Shown one piece after another: positions 31,804-44,745 of a DNA stretch of 64,000 bases. Position 1 is the stretch's first letter, and each line of letters starts with the position of its first letter. The DNA comes from UBA8437 sp964646205 (lineage in GTDB: Bacteria > Planctomycetota > Planctomycetia > Planctomycetales > Planctomycetaceae). The stretch spans positions 62,001 through 126,000 of the forward strand of contig CAZYAZ010000003.1 in assembly GCA_964646205.1 (NCBI GenBank), in the 5' to 3' direction. Both the position numbers and the translations under genes were made by a program. A model generated the notes under the pieces. The model made no database searches and was not told where the DNA came from. It saw only the letters and a list, made by a program, of their open reading frames with translations.

Positions 31804-32727
31804 CTAATTCTCCTCGAGCGGCCCGGCAATGTCATGCCCCGCTGCTCCACCATCCTCGTCACTGCCGGCCGTCCCGTCTATCCAGTCGAGTGTTTCCGGC
31901 GCGACCGAGGCCATTCGTTCCCTGCCGCGGCGGTCCTCGTACCGGTTTCTCCAGACAAACCACACGATTGGCACACCGAAAACCCCCAGCCCAATCGCCA
32001 GCATCAGCGGCAAGGACCAATTCCACCCCGCCGGCCGAGGTGGCGTCCAGTTCAACTGTCCGCCGAGAACAAGGGGAGCAAACCGGTACGCATCGGCAGC
32101 CGGGTACCCATACATCTTGAAGAAATAGCCGCTTCCCGAGACACCATTGACCACCACCGGCCGGCCAGTCGCCTTGAGCCGCGCGACCTCCTCCAGCAGT
32201 TCACCGGGCACCGACGTCATGATCAACACGACGGGATGCTGCTGGCCATCGGCCGTGAACAGCCACACCTCGTACAGCACCTCGATGCCGAAATCATTCT
32301 CACCGGCCGGCATTTCGACCACTCTTCTCACATGTCCACGCAGCGTCACCGGCTGACCGAGGTAGACCTGGGGATTCTCGACGTTGTTGTACAGGTCCAC
32401 GAAGACGGGAAATTCCTCCACCGGTTGTCGCCGGACCACCGGGTTCACCGACTGCTGGCGTCGTGACAACAGGAATCGCGTTGCCGCCGCCTGCAATGCT
32501 TCGGGCGCGACCCTGCGGGCATGATCCAGCACGTGGTAGTACGCGTCCGACTCCGACGCCCTGATCCCCCGGGAGATCAGGCTGCCACCGGGCACAAGGA
32601 CCGGTCGAAACACCTCCGGATCAATCTCCACCGCCGGGGTTTCCATTTGGGACACCATCGCGACCAGATTCCCCGAACACGCGGCGAGGCCGGCGAATCC
32701 CACGGCGACGAACAGGAAACGAAACAT
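31804..32727 (-). CDS. Membrane-anchored protein of unknown function
   Basis: 307 residues. An N-terminal signal or lipoprotein-like segment (FLFVAVGFAGLAACSGN, with a possible lipobox Cys at residue 17) is followed by a soluble region. In it, YLGQPVTLRGHVRRVVEMP and ATGRPVVVNGVSGSGYFFK suggest one or two OB-like beta-barrels. A transmembrane helix lies at about residues 240-262 (LPLMLAIGLGVFGVPIVWFVW), and the tail is acidic and probably cytoplasmic. No family is recognised. Tight spacing with purN suggests shared transcription without a clear functional link. Confidence 0.65.
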   Translation of the reverse strand: MFRFLFVAVGFAGLAACSGNLVAMVSQMETPAVEIDPEVFRPVLVPGGSLISRGIRASESDAYYHVLDHARRVAPEALQAAATRFLLSRRQQSVNPVVRRQPVEEFPVFVDLYNNVENPQVYLGQPVTLRGHVRRVVEMPAGENDFGIEVLYEVWLFTADGQQHPVVLIMTSVPGELLEEVARLKATGRPVVVNGVSGSGYFFKMYGYPAADAYRFAPLVLGGQLNWTPPRPAGWNWSLPLMLAIGLGVFGVPIVWFVWRNRYEDRRGRERMASVAPETLDWIDGTAGSDEDGGAAGHDIAGPLEEN

Positions 32728-32924
32728 GATGGAAAACGCTTGTGACCAGTTGGATCCGAACGAGCGATCGACGCGAGCATACTAGCCGCCACCGCCCCAC
32801 CCGACAACGTGCCACAGAAAGGTCTCGACCTTGATCGGCCCCTTGTGCTATTTTCCTCGCCCACGTGTGGCGATCGAGACACGTCATTCGAGTGGTTCCA
32901 GGGACGAGCGGCAAGGAGGCCGTC

Positions 32925-33503
32925 GTGAGTTGGGGACATTCGTCCAATCCGTCATCAGAACAGCCGTCCGACCAGCCCGACCCGGCCGGTGGGCTCAGGG
33001 TCCAGATCCGCTGGTTGATTCGACGCGACATGCCCGAGGTGCTGGCAATCGAGCAATCGAGTTTCCAGCAACCCTGGTCGGAAGAGGACTTCCTCTCGCA
33101 CCTTCGACAACGCAATTGCATTGGCATGGTCGCCGAGTTCAACCAGCAGATCGTGGGATTCATGATCTACGAACTGCACAAGGCCCGTCTCCAGTTGCTC
33201 AACTTCGCCACCAGTGGCGAATTCAGACGACTGGGAGTTGGCCTGCAAATGGTCAACAAACTCGTCGACAAGCTCTCCCAGCAACGTCGACAGGAGATCA
33301 TCCTGGAGGTCCGTGAATCGAATCTCGAGGCCCAGCTCTTCTTCAAATCCCAGGAATTCCAGGCCGTCCGGGTGATGCGGGCTCACTACGACGACACGAC
33401 CGAAGATGCCTACGTGATGCGATTTCGGCTTTTCGAAACTGCATCCGACACCCTCTCCTTTCAGCCGCACAACCGTATCGCCTTCTACGACGACGCGGCA
33501 TAG
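32925..33503 (+). CDS. GNAT acetyltransferase, RimI-like
   Basis: 192 residues from the GTG at 32925, which has a near-perfect AAGGAGG 6 bases upstream; the frame is also open from 32865. The GNAT core is IRRDMPEVLAIEQSSFQQPWSEEDF, MVAEFNQQIVGFMIYE, the acetyl-CoA loop region EFRRLGVGLQMVNKLV, and LEVRESNLEAQLFFKSQEFQAVRV. RimI acetylates the N-terminus of ribosomal protein S18; this homologue resembles it but the target cannot be proven. The 20-residue Ser/Pro-rich N-terminus is not part of the fold. Confidence 0.82.
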   Translation: MSWGHSSNPSSEQPSDQPDPAGGLRVQIRWLIRRDMPEVLAIEQSSFQQPWSEEDFLSHLRQRNCIGMVAEFNQQIVGFMIYELHKARLQLLNFATSGEFRRLGVGLQMVNKLVDKLSQQRRQEIILEVRESNLEAQLFFKSQEFQAVRVMRAHYDDTTEDAYVMRFRLFETASDTLSFQPHNRIAFYDDAA

Positions 33504-33628
33504 GGTTCGCCCAACGCCTCCATTTTTCGGAGTTCGCGAGACAACCCGTGGCGTCGGTGGACCGTTCTTGTTCCGGGGAATTTGACCACGGACTGGCACG
33601 ATGCGGCCCAGCGGGTATCCTCCTCGGG

Positions 33629-36508
33629 ATGAATCTCGCCACCGGTCGTGACACGATCGTGCTCGAGGGGGTCCGGGTCCACAACCTGCAGGACCTCTCG
33701 CTAGAAATCCCGCTGCATCAACTGGTCGTCATCACCGGCATCAGTGGAAGCGGCAAGAGTAGCCTTGCCTTCGAGACATTGGCCGTCGAAGGACAACGCC
33801 GTTATATCGAAACACTCTCACCCTCGGCCCGAGGACTTCTCGATCGGCTCGACCGGCCCGATGCCGACCGGATCGAATCGGTCCCACCCACGATCGCCAT
33901 CCGCCAGGGCACGCACCGTGCTGGTGCACGAGAAACGGTGGGGACGGCCACCGAGATTCACGACCAGCTCACACTTCTGTACGCCCACACCGGAATCATC
34001 GTCTGCCCCGACTGCACCACCACGGTTGAATCGTCAACCAGCGAGTCGATCGCCTCGACACTGGAGAACTGCGCCGAGGGACTGAGGTTCCAGGTGGTGT
34101 TCGAGGTGTCCGATTACGAACCCGATATCAAGCAGCAACGCGAGAGGCTCAGCGAGGATGGATTCCGCCGCCTGGCCGTCTCCGACGGCAACACCAGATC
34201 CCGCACACAGGTCGATCTGGACCAGGCCGAAGAACACGATCTGGATTCCGCCTGGGTGATTCTCGACCGACTCGTCACCGGCGGTACGGACCGCAGCCGA
34301 ATCGAGGAGAGCATCGAACAGGCAATCAGTTGCGGAGAGGGCCGCTGCCTGATCCTCATCGACGGTGCACACGACGATTCACAACACGTCACGCTCGATG
34401 GATCGACCTGGTCGGTCACGCCCTGGTCGACCGGAACCACCTGCAACACTTGTCGACGACGATTCGCGAGGCCCGAACCTCGCCTGTTCAGTTTTCACAG
34501 TCCACTGGGAGCCTGTCCCGGTTGCCGTGGATTCGGCAGTGTCCCGGTCATCTCGTTCACAAAGCTCGTCCCGGATCCCCGACTCAGCCTCCGCGAGGGA
34601 GCCATCGCTGCCTGGACCACGCCGGCGTACTCACACGAACTCGACGAGTTGATCGACCTGGCTCCCGACTACGGCATCCCCCTGGATGTCCCATTTGAGG
34701 AGTTGTCACCCGTCCACCTGGAACTGATCACCCACGGAGTTCCTGAACGCGATTTTGGCGGACTCGATGGGTTCTTCGACTGGCTGGAACGCCACCGCTA
34801 CAAACTCTCGGTTCGAGTTTTCCTCAATCGCTGGCGGGCTTACGACACCTGCGGACACTGTGGTGGTGGCCGCCTGCAACCCGATGCGCTCGCAGTGCAT
34901 CTGCCAGCTGCCCTGGACCAACAGGAGCGAACCATCGATCAACTGGTCGCACTGCCGGTCGCCGAATTGAGGAACGTGATCTCGGAGTGCCAGAAGCACT
35001 CTGAGAATCTGGAACGGGACTTGAAACATACCGTCCTGGCCCCGCTGGCCACACGTCTCGACTGCCTTCACAGGGTCGGACTGGATTACCTCACCCTGGA
35101 TCGTCCGCTTCGCACACTCTCCAACGGCGAGGCCCGACGTGTTCTCCTGACACAAGCACTCGGGTCGAGCCTCGTCAACACGCTCTACGTTCTCGACGAA
35201 CCGACCGCCGGCCTGCACGCCACCGACGTCGCCCGGCTCGTGGAAGTGATCGGTGAACTCGTCGATCGTGGCAACAGTGTGGTGATGGTCGAACACGACA
35301 CTTCGGTGATCGAGGCGGCCGATCAAATCATCGACATCGGACCCGCGGCCGGTCGTCACGGTGGCCGCCTGCTCTTCCAGGGCCCTCCGACCGAGCTGGC
35401 AACCTGCAACGATTCGGTGACCGGTGCCTATTTCAGCCAACGGCTCCCCGACCAGGCTCCCGAAGATGGGTCCGCGGCCCGACCTGCTGCCGGCACGATC
35501 CAACTCACCGGGGCCACCCGGCACAACCTCGATCACCTCGACGTCAGTTTCCCACTCGGCCAACTGGTCGTCGTGGCCGGTGTCAGTGGAAGTGGCAAGA
35601 GCAGCCTGGTCCAGGAAACGCTCTATCCGACGCTTTGCCAGGCACTCGATCAGCCACTGCCAGCAGAACTGACCCACGACGATTGTCTCGCCGCGATCAC
35701 GGGATTCGAGTCGCTCGAGCAGGTGACCCTGGTCGATGCCTCGCCGATCGGTCGTTCCGCCCGATCCATTCCCGCAACCTACCTGAAAGCATTTGACGAT
35801 ATCCGCCGGCTGTTCGCAGCGACCGCCGAATCCAAACAGCGGGGCTACACGGCCCGCCAGTTCAGTTTCAATTCCACCGGAGGTGGACGGTGCGAGATGT
35901 GCGGGGGCAGTGGCGACATCGAGGTCGACATGCAATTTTTGGCCGACATTCACACGACCTGTCCGGAATGCTCCGGCCGCCGGTTCGGTCGCGAGGTGCT
36001 CGAGATCACTCACCGGAACCGTTCAATCGCCGACGTGCTGGACATGACCGTCGAGGAGGCATTTGGATTCTTTCGGGGTGAACACAAGATCCGGCGACGT
36101 CTGCAGCCGTTGCGGGACGTCGGTCTCGACTACCTTCCACTCGGACAACCCACGACGACGCTCTCGGGTGGCGAATCTCAACGACTGAAACTGGCTTCGT
36201 TTCTCTCGACCAAGGCCACTCGCCGTACGTTGTTCCTGCTCGATGAACCCACCGCCGGCCTGCATCCGGCCGACGTCGAGCAGTTGCTGAGTTGCCTGGA
36301 CACCCTGCTGGCGGTCGGACACTCCGTGGTGGTCATCGAACACCACCTCGGGCTGATCGCTCGGGCCGACCACGTGATCGAACTGGGACCCGGTGGCGGT
36401 CCTCGGGGTGGCCAACTGGTTGCCACCGGATCTCCTCGAGACATCCTCTCGTGTGCCGAATCGGTGACGGGTCGCCACCTCTCGTGCTACAATCAGCCTC
36501 CCCGCTGA
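33629..36508 (+). CDS. UvrA-like excinuclease ATPase, divergent paralogue
   Basis: 959 residues, with two ABC ATPase modules as in UvrA. The first has GISGSGKSS near residue 38, CNTC and CPGC near 272-300, and DEPTAGLHA. The second has GVSGSGKSS near 650, the zinc hairpin CEMCGGSG ... CPECSGRRFG near 755-785, and TLSGGESQRLKLA. The first signature reads TLSNGEARRV instead of LSGGEAQR. The first cysteine module appears reduced to a single CPDC near residue 125. No uvrB is nearby. This suggests the accessory UvrA class (damage tolerance or drug resistance) rather than the main repair subunit, though it could still function in repair. Confidence 0.85.
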   Translation: MNLATGRDTIVLEGVRVHNLQDLSLEIPLHQLVVITGISGSGKSSLAFETLAVEGQRRYIETLSPSARGLLDRLDRPDADRIESVPPTIAIRQGTHRAGARETVGTATEIHDQLTLLYAHTGIIVCPDCTTTVESSTSESIASTLENCAEGLRFQVVFEVSDYEPDIKQQRERLSEDGFRRLAVSDGNTRSRTQVDLDQAEEHDLDSAWVILDRLVTGGTDRSRIEESIEQAISCGEGRCLILIDGAHDDSQHVTLDGSTWSVTPWSTGTTCNTCRRRFARPEPRLFSFHSPLGACPGCRGFGSVPVISFTKLVPDPRLSLREGAIAAWTTPAYSHELDELIDLAPDYGIPLDVPFEELSPVHLELITHGVPERDFGGLDGFFDWLERHRYKLSVRVFLNRWRAYDTCGHCGGGRLQPDALAVHLPAALDQQERTIDQLVALPVAELRNVISECQKHSENLERDLKHTVLAPLATRLDCLHRVGLDYLTLDRPLRTLSNGEARRVLLTQALGSSLVNTLYVLDEPTAGLHATDVARLVEVIGELVDRGNSVVMVEHDTSVIEAADQIIDIGPAAGRHGGRLLFQGPPTELATCNDSVTGAYFSQRLPDQAPEDGSAARPAAGTIQLTGATRHNLDHLDVSFPLGQLVVVAGVSGSGKSSLVQETLYPTLCQALDQPLPAELTHDDCLAAITGFESLEQVTLVDASPIGRSARSIPATYLKAFDDIRRLFAATAESKQRGYTARQFSFNSTGGGRCEMCGGSGDIEVDMQFLADIHTTCPECSGRRFGREVLEITHRNRSIADVLDMTVEEAFGFFRGEHKIRRRLQPLRDVGLDYLPLGQPTTTLSGGESQRLKLASFLSTKATRRTLFLLDEPTAGLHPADVEQLLSCLDTLLAVGHSVVVIEHHLGLIARADHVIELGPGGGPRGGQLVATGSPRDILSCAESVTGRHLSCYNQPPR

Positions 36509-36566
36509 GCAGCGGCAGGTCACCAGGCCGGTCCGCCCCCGTGGTGGGGACGTTAAAGGAGTAACG

Positions 36567-40073
<3,507 letters not shown>

Positions 40074-40084
40074 AAGGCCCCAAC

Positions 40085-41101
40085 GTGACTGATTCCCCGT
40101 CGCACTGGAACCAACTCGCTGACAGTGTCCTCCAGGGACATCGATTGACGCCTGAAGAAGGGCTGTCGATCCTTGAGGCCGACGACGCCTCGCTGCCAGG
40201 ACTTCTCGCCGCTGCATTCCAGGTGCGCCAGGAACATTTTGGAATGGACGTCCAACTGTATTACCTGGAAAACGCCAAAAGCGGGCTCTGCCCGGAAGAT
40301 TGCGGCTACTGCTCACAATCGGCGGTGGCCGACACCCCCATCGAGCGGTACCGGTTGAAAAGTCCCGAGCAACTGATGGCAGGAGCCAGACAGGCAGCCG
40401 ACAATCAGGCGAGGACCTACTGCATTGTCGCCAGTGGCCGAGGCCCCAGTGACGCTGATGTCGATGGAGTTGTCCAGGCCGTCGAACAAATCAAACAGGA
40501 TTCCGGCCTGCACATCTGCTGCTGCCTGGGACTACTCACTCCCGAGCAGGCTGGACGACTGAAACAGGCGGGCGTCGACCGCATCAATCACAACCTCAAC
40601 ACCAGCCGGGGTTTTTACGACCAGATTTGTTCCACTCACACCTACCAGGAACGAATCGATACGCTGACGGCGTGCCGTGACCAGGGACTGGAACTCTGTT
40701 GCGGGCTGATCGTCGGCATGGGAGAAACTCACCAGGACGTGGTGGCCGTCTGCGGTGAATTGCAGGAACTGGGAGTCGAATCGATCCCGGTCAACTTTCT
40801 CAACCCGATCGACGGCACACCGCTGGAGGGCACCGATCACCTTGACCCCCGATTCTGTCTCAAGGTGCTCGTCCTGTTTCGGCTGGCTCATCCCACAACC
40901 GAGATTCGTATCGCGGGTGGACGGGAGGTCAACCTGAGAAGCTTGCAACCGCTGGGACTGTACGCCGCCAACTCGCTATTCGTCAGCGATTACCTGACCA
41001 CACCCGGGCAGCCGGCCAGCGAGGATCACCGGATGATCGAGGACCTCGGCTTCCACGTCGTGAGTCACACCACGACACCGCCCGAGCCGGTCATCGGCTA
41101 A
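40085..41101 (+). CDS. bioB: Biotin synthase
   Basis: 338 residues. A radical-SAM enzyme that inserts sulfur into dethiobiotin. The SAM cluster motif CPEDCGYCSQS (CxxxCxxC) is near residue 63. Other conserved family parts are YCIVASGRGPSD near 113, HNLNTSRGFYDQI near 175, CGLIVGMGETHQD near 205 and IRIAGGREVNLR near 278, whose Arg and neighbouring residues bind the [2Fe-2S] cluster. It lies 11 bases after dnaE. No other bio gene is in the window. Confidence 0.97.
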   Translation: MTDSPSHWNQLADSVLQGHRLTPEEGLSILEADDASLPGLLAAAFQVRQEHFGMDVQLYYLENAKSGLCPEDCGYCSQSAVADTPIERYRLKSPEQLMAGARQAADNQARTYCIVASGRGPSDADVDGVVQAVEQIKQDSGLHICCCLGLLTPEQAGRLKQAGVDRINHNLNTSRGFYDQICSTHTYQERIDTLTACRDQGLELCCGLIVGMGETHQDVVAVCGELQELGVESIPVNFLNPIDGTPLEGTDHLDPRFCLKVLVLFRLAHPTTEIRIAGGREVNLRSLQPLGLYAANSLFVSDYLTTPGQPASEDHRMIEDLGFHVVSHTTTPPEPVIG

Positions 41102-41133
41102 CTGCCGCCTCGCGTTTCCACCACAGACGAACG

Positions 41134-41511
41134 CTAGTAGCCCTGGTTGCGGCAATAACGACGAGCCTGTCTGGCCAGGTGAACCAGTGGTTCTCGTGAC
41201 AGCCCGGCAAGCGGCCCACGGAGATCAACTCCCCGATGCGGCTGGTGAACCGACCGAATCACATCAACCAGTTCCCCGTCGCTCATCGCGACCAGTTGTT
41301 GAGTCGACAAACCGGCCACCTCGGCCTTGGGCCAACTCGCCCCGGTCACCACGAACGACTCGAACTGTGGCCCCGACCTCCACTGCGTTGCTTCCACCAT
41401 CACCAGGCCTCCATCCTTGCCGGCCTCGATCGCCACCTGGCGGGCTCCAACCCACCGTCGCGATTGAACTTGCCGGAATCCTAGACGACATCTACATTTC
41501 CAGCCATTCAA
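41134..41511 (-). CDS. Small protein of unknown function
   Basis: Up to 125 residues; the upstream start (TTG at 41511) is uncertain, and the Cys/Arg-rich first 20 residues may not be translated. The C-terminal part (GGLVMVEATQW, FVVTGASWPKAEVAGLSTQQLVAMSDGELVDVIRS, LSREPLVHLARQARRYCRNQGY) has a regular, protein-like pattern of helices and strands and no stop codons. No family recognised. It lies convergent with bioB and divergent from the squalene-hopene cyclase gene. Confidence 0.5.
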   Translation of the reverse strand: MNGWKCRCRLGFRQVQSRRWVGARQVAIEAGKDGGLVMVEATQWRSGPQFESFVVTGASWPKAEVAGLSTQQLVAMSDGELVDVIRSVHQPHRGVDLRGPLAGLSREPLVHLARQARRYCRNQGY

Positions 41512-41562
41512 ATTATTCGGCCCAATCCGCCCGGCTCCTTCACCGAATCTCTGAATTCATCC

Positions 41563-43722
41563 ATGCTTGGCCCTCATCGACGCAAATCCCGTTTCGCGGC
41601 CCGGCCTGTTGCCAGACAGTCCGCCACAGCTTTGCCCGTCGATGATCTCTCGCGTGCCATCAGCCGCAGCCAGCACTGGCTCCTGGACCGCCAGGCTCCC
41701 GACGGACATTGGGTCGGTGAACTCGAAGGCGATTCCATCCTGCAATCGGAATACATCCTGTTGCTGGCCTGGCTGACGGCCAATGATTCGGCCCCCGGGT
41801 GGTCTGGCCAGCGAATTCGCCGGGCAGCCAGGCAACTGGTTCAACAACAACAGCCCGGTGGCGGCTGGGCATTGTTTCCGGGAGGACCACTGGAAATCAG
41901 CGCTTCGGTCAAAGCCTACATGGCGCTGAAAATCGCTGGGCACGACTGCGATGCCCCCTGGATGGTCCGAGCCCGCGAGGCGATCCGCGGTGCTGGCGGT
42001 GCCGAACGGGTCAACAGTTTCACGCGGTACTATCTCGCGTTACTGGGCATACTCGACTACCGGCAATGCCCCGCCGTTCCTCCCGAACTGGTACTGGTGC
42101 CACGATCGTGCCCACTGAACATCTACGAGATGTCGGCCTGGTCACGGACGATCTTCGTTCCCCTCAGCCTGCTGTGGGCCTTCCGGCCACGGATCGACAC
42201 TCCAGCCGACTGGTCCATCGACGAGTTGTTTCTTGGGACCCCCGCCGCGCTGCCGGCCACGATGCCTCCCTGCGAACAACTCGATCACCTCTCGGCTCCC
42301 AGCCGGATCAACTGGCACGCTCTCTTCTCCCGGCTCGACACCACCTGGAAACAACTCGAACGCTGGAAACTGATTCCGCTGCGTGGGATGGCAATCCGAA
42401 AAGCCTCCGAGTGGATGATCGAACGATTCGCCGGGAGCGATGGGCTGGGCGCCATCTTTCCTCCCATGGTCTGGAGCGTCGTGGCACTGAAGTGCCTGGG
42501 ATATTCCAACGACGCCCCGATCCTCCTGCGTGCACTGGAACAACTCGAAGACCTGGTGATCTCGGAGGACGACACCGATCGCCTGCAACCGTGTCACTCG
42601 CCAGTCTGGGACACTGCAATAACCACGATCGCCCTCCGCGACTCGGGAATGCCTGCCGAGCACCCATCCCTGAAAAAGTCGGTCGACTGGTTGCTGAAGC
42701 GGGAAGTCCACCACCCGGGCGATTGGTCGACCGGGCAACCCGGTGCGGCACCGGGAGGCTGGTTCTTCGAGTTCGCCAACCGGTTCTATCCTGATGTCGA
42801 CGACACCGCGATGGTCGTGCTCGCGTTAACCCGCTGCCTGCCTGATCTGCCCTGGATGGCCGACTTCTTTCTCGACTTCGATCCTGCCCAGGCACACGCC
42901 CCCGATATCTCTGCCGTCCTGAGCGGCCGCACCAGTTCACCAATCCAGGCGGCAGATTCCATCGAGTCAATGGGACCACTTCTCGGAGCGATCCACCGGG
43001 GTGCTCGCTGGACACTGGGCATGCAATCTCGCAATGGCGGCTGGGGGGCTTTCGACCGGGACAACGACCGCGAGTTGCTCACCCGTGTTCCCTTCGCGGA
43101 TCACAACGCGATGATCGATCCCCCAACCGCCGATCTCACCGCGCGTGTCCTGGAAATGCTGGGCGGACTTGGTGTCCGGGAAACGCATCCGGCCGTCATT
43201 CACGGACTCGACTTCCTCTGGAAAGAGCAGGAAGACGATTCGAGCTGGTACGGCCGATGGGGCGTGAACTACATCTATGGCACCTGGCAGTCACTGGTCG
43301 GCCTTGCGGCAATCGGAATTCCATCGACCGACCCGAGGATCCGGCGCGGTGCCGACTGGTTGAAGCGACACCAGCAACCTGGCGGAGGCTGGGGCGAGTC
43401 GCCCCGGACTTACGACGACCCCAGCCTGCGAGGCACCGGACCCGTCACCGCCTCGCAAACCGCCTGGGCCGTACTGGGACTGATCGCCGCCGGTGAAGGA
43501 CACAGCCAGGAGGCTGCCAACGGCATTGGCTACCTCGTGGAACACCAGCAACACGATGGCCGTTGGCACGAGGAGGAGTTCACAGGAACCGGGTTCCCCA
43601 AGGTGTTTTACCTGCGCTATCACCTGTACCCGATCTCCTTTCCCCTGATGGCCCTGGGGCGGTATGCTCACTGCCTGAACACGTCCACCGCCGCCACCAT
43701 CACCGATCGTCGTGTCGCCTGA
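41563..43722 (+). CDS. shc: Squalene-hopene cyclase
   Basis: 719 residues. It cyclises squalene to hopene/hopanol, the membrane hopanoids known from planctomycetes. The acidic DxDD catalytic motif is FYPDVDDTAMV near residue 408. Several QW repeats are visible, such as QAPDGHWVGELEGD near the N-terminus, QQQPGGGWALFPGG, QSRNGGWGAFDRDND near 487, QEDDSSWYGRWG and HQQPGGGWGE. Length is near the family range (630-730). The enzyme is a monotopic membrane protein. No squalene-producing genes adjoin it, and the next gene is an unrelated deacetylase-family hydrolase. Confidence 0.96.
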   Translation: MLGPHRRKSRFAARPVARQSATALPVDDLSRAISRSQHWLLDRQAPDGHWVGELEGDSILQSEYILLLAWLTANDSAPGWSGQRIRRAARQLVQQQQPGGGWALFPGGPLEISASVKAYMALKIAGHDCDAPWMVRAREAIRGAGGAERVNSFTRYYLALLGILDYRQCPAVPPELVLVPRSCPLNIYEMSAWSRTIFVPLSLLWAFRPRIDTPADWSIDELFLGTPAALPATMPPCEQLDHLSAPSRINWHALFSRLDTTWKQLERWKLIPLRGMAIRKASEWMIERFAGSDGLGAIFPPMVWSVVALKCLGYSNDAPILLRALEQLEDLVISEDDTDRLQPCHSPVWDTAITTIALRDSGMPAEHPSLKKSVDWLLKREVHHPGDWSTGQPGAAPGGWFFEFANRFYPDVDDTAMVVLALTRCLPDLPWMADFFLDFDPAQAHAPDISAVLSGRTSSPIQAADSIESMGPLLGAIHRGARWTLGMQSRNGGWGAFDRDNDRELLTRVPFADHNAMIDPPTADLTARVLEMLGGLGVRETHPAVIHGLDFLWKEQEDDSSWYGRWGVNYIYGTWQSLVGLAAIGIPSTDPRIRRGADWLKRHQQPGGGWGESPRTYDDPSLRGTGPVTASQTAWAVLGLIAAGEGHSQEAANGIGYLVEHQQHDGRWHEEEFTGTGFPKVFYLRYHLYPISFPLMALGRYAHCLNTSTAATITDRRVA

Positions 43723-43761
43723 ACCGCAACACGCCGGACGTGTGAGAGGGGGAGCCGTCCG

Positions 43762-44745
43762 ATGACCGAGGCCACTCGTTCAAAAAACCAGACGCTGCTG
43801 GTCAGTGACCCGGTCTTCCAGTCGCACGACACCGGCCAGGGACATCCCGAGTCAATCCGTCGGCACGAGGCAGTCACCCGGGCCCTGGCACCCGACGAGT
43901 TTCCCAAGGGCCTGTGGAGAATGAAGCCACCGGCCGCGGATGACCCCACCATCAAGCGAGCCCACAAGGCCGAGTACGTCGCCCTGGCCCAGCGGGAAAT
44001 CCAGGCCGGTCTCGCCATGCTCAGCACCGGCGACACGATCGTGTGCCGGGAATCGCTCGAGGCCGCCCGCCGCGCCTGTGGGGCCGTCTGTCTCGCCGTC
44101 GACGAAATCGTGGCCCGGCGATCAGCCAATGCCTTCTGCGCCGTGCGGCCACCAGGCCATCATGCCACACCCGATCGTGGCATGGGATTCTGTATCTTCA
44201 ATAATGTGGCCGTCGCTGCACGACACGCCCAGGCTCAACACAAGATCGGACGAGTCCTGATTGCCGACTGGGACGTTCACCACGGAAACGGCACCCAGGA
44301 CATTTTCTATGACGACGAGACCGTCTTTTTTTTCAGCACACACCAATCCCCCTGGTACCCCGGCACCGGCGCCAGGCAGGAAACCGGTACGGGCAAGGGC
44401 CTGGGCACGACACTGAACCGACCGTTCCCCGCAGGCACCGACCGAACCCGGATCGTACCGGCCTACGCCGAGGAGTTGAGAGCCGCGGCCGACAAGTTCC
44501 GCCCCGAACTCGTACTGATCTCAGCTGGCTTCGACTCGCGGCTCGGGGACCCGCTGGGACACTTCCGTCTCACCGATCCGGACTTCGCCGAACTCACCGA
44601 CGTGCTGGTCGACATCGCCAACCGACACGCCGGAGGCCGGCTGGTCAGTGTGCTCGAGGGAGGCTACAACATCGCTGGCCTCGCGTCCGCATCGGCCGCC
44701 CACTGTCGGCGACTGGTCCACGCCTCCGACCAAACAACTCGCTGA
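43762..44745 (+). CDS. Histone-deacetylase-family (AcuC/APAH-like) hydrolase
   Basis: 327 residues of the arginase/deacetylase superfamily, a Zn enzyme that removes acetyl groups from lysine or polyamines. Key segments are AVRPPGHHATPDRGMGFCIFNN near residue 130 (catalytic His pair), IADWDVHHGNGTQD near 168 (zinc Asp and His), the second zinc Asp in SAGFDSRLGDPLG near 255, and LEGGYN near 300. It ends one base from the stop of the convergent protoporphyrinogen oxidase gene. The physiological target is unknown. Confidence 0.92.
   Translation: MTEATRSKNQTLLVSDPVFQSHDTGQGHPESIRRHEAVTRALAPDEFPKGLWRMKPPAADDPTIKRAHKAEYVALAQREIQAGLAMLSTGDTIVCRESLEAARRACGAVCLAVDEIVARRSANAFCAVRPPGHHATPDRGMGFCIFNNVAVAARHAQAQHKIGRVLIADWDVHHGNGTQDIFYDDETVFFFSTHQSPWYPGTGARQETGTGKGLGTTLNRPFPAGTDRTRIVPAYAEELRAAADKFRPELVLISAGFDSRLGDPLGHFRLTDPDFAELTDVLVDIANRHAGGRLVSVLEGGYNIAGLASASAAHCRRLVHASDQTTR

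Noticed and set aside
34706..36013. 435-codon open frame antisense to the UvrA-like gene
   Set aside because: Mirror image of a GC-rich coding sequence; the translation is low-complexity and has no family features, whereas the plus-strand frame is an unmistakable UvrA.
44326..44333. Run of eight T within the deacetylase-family gene
   Set aside because: Considered as a programmed or mistaken frameshift, but the frame is intact across it and encodes the conserved Phe-rich strand after the zinc motif.
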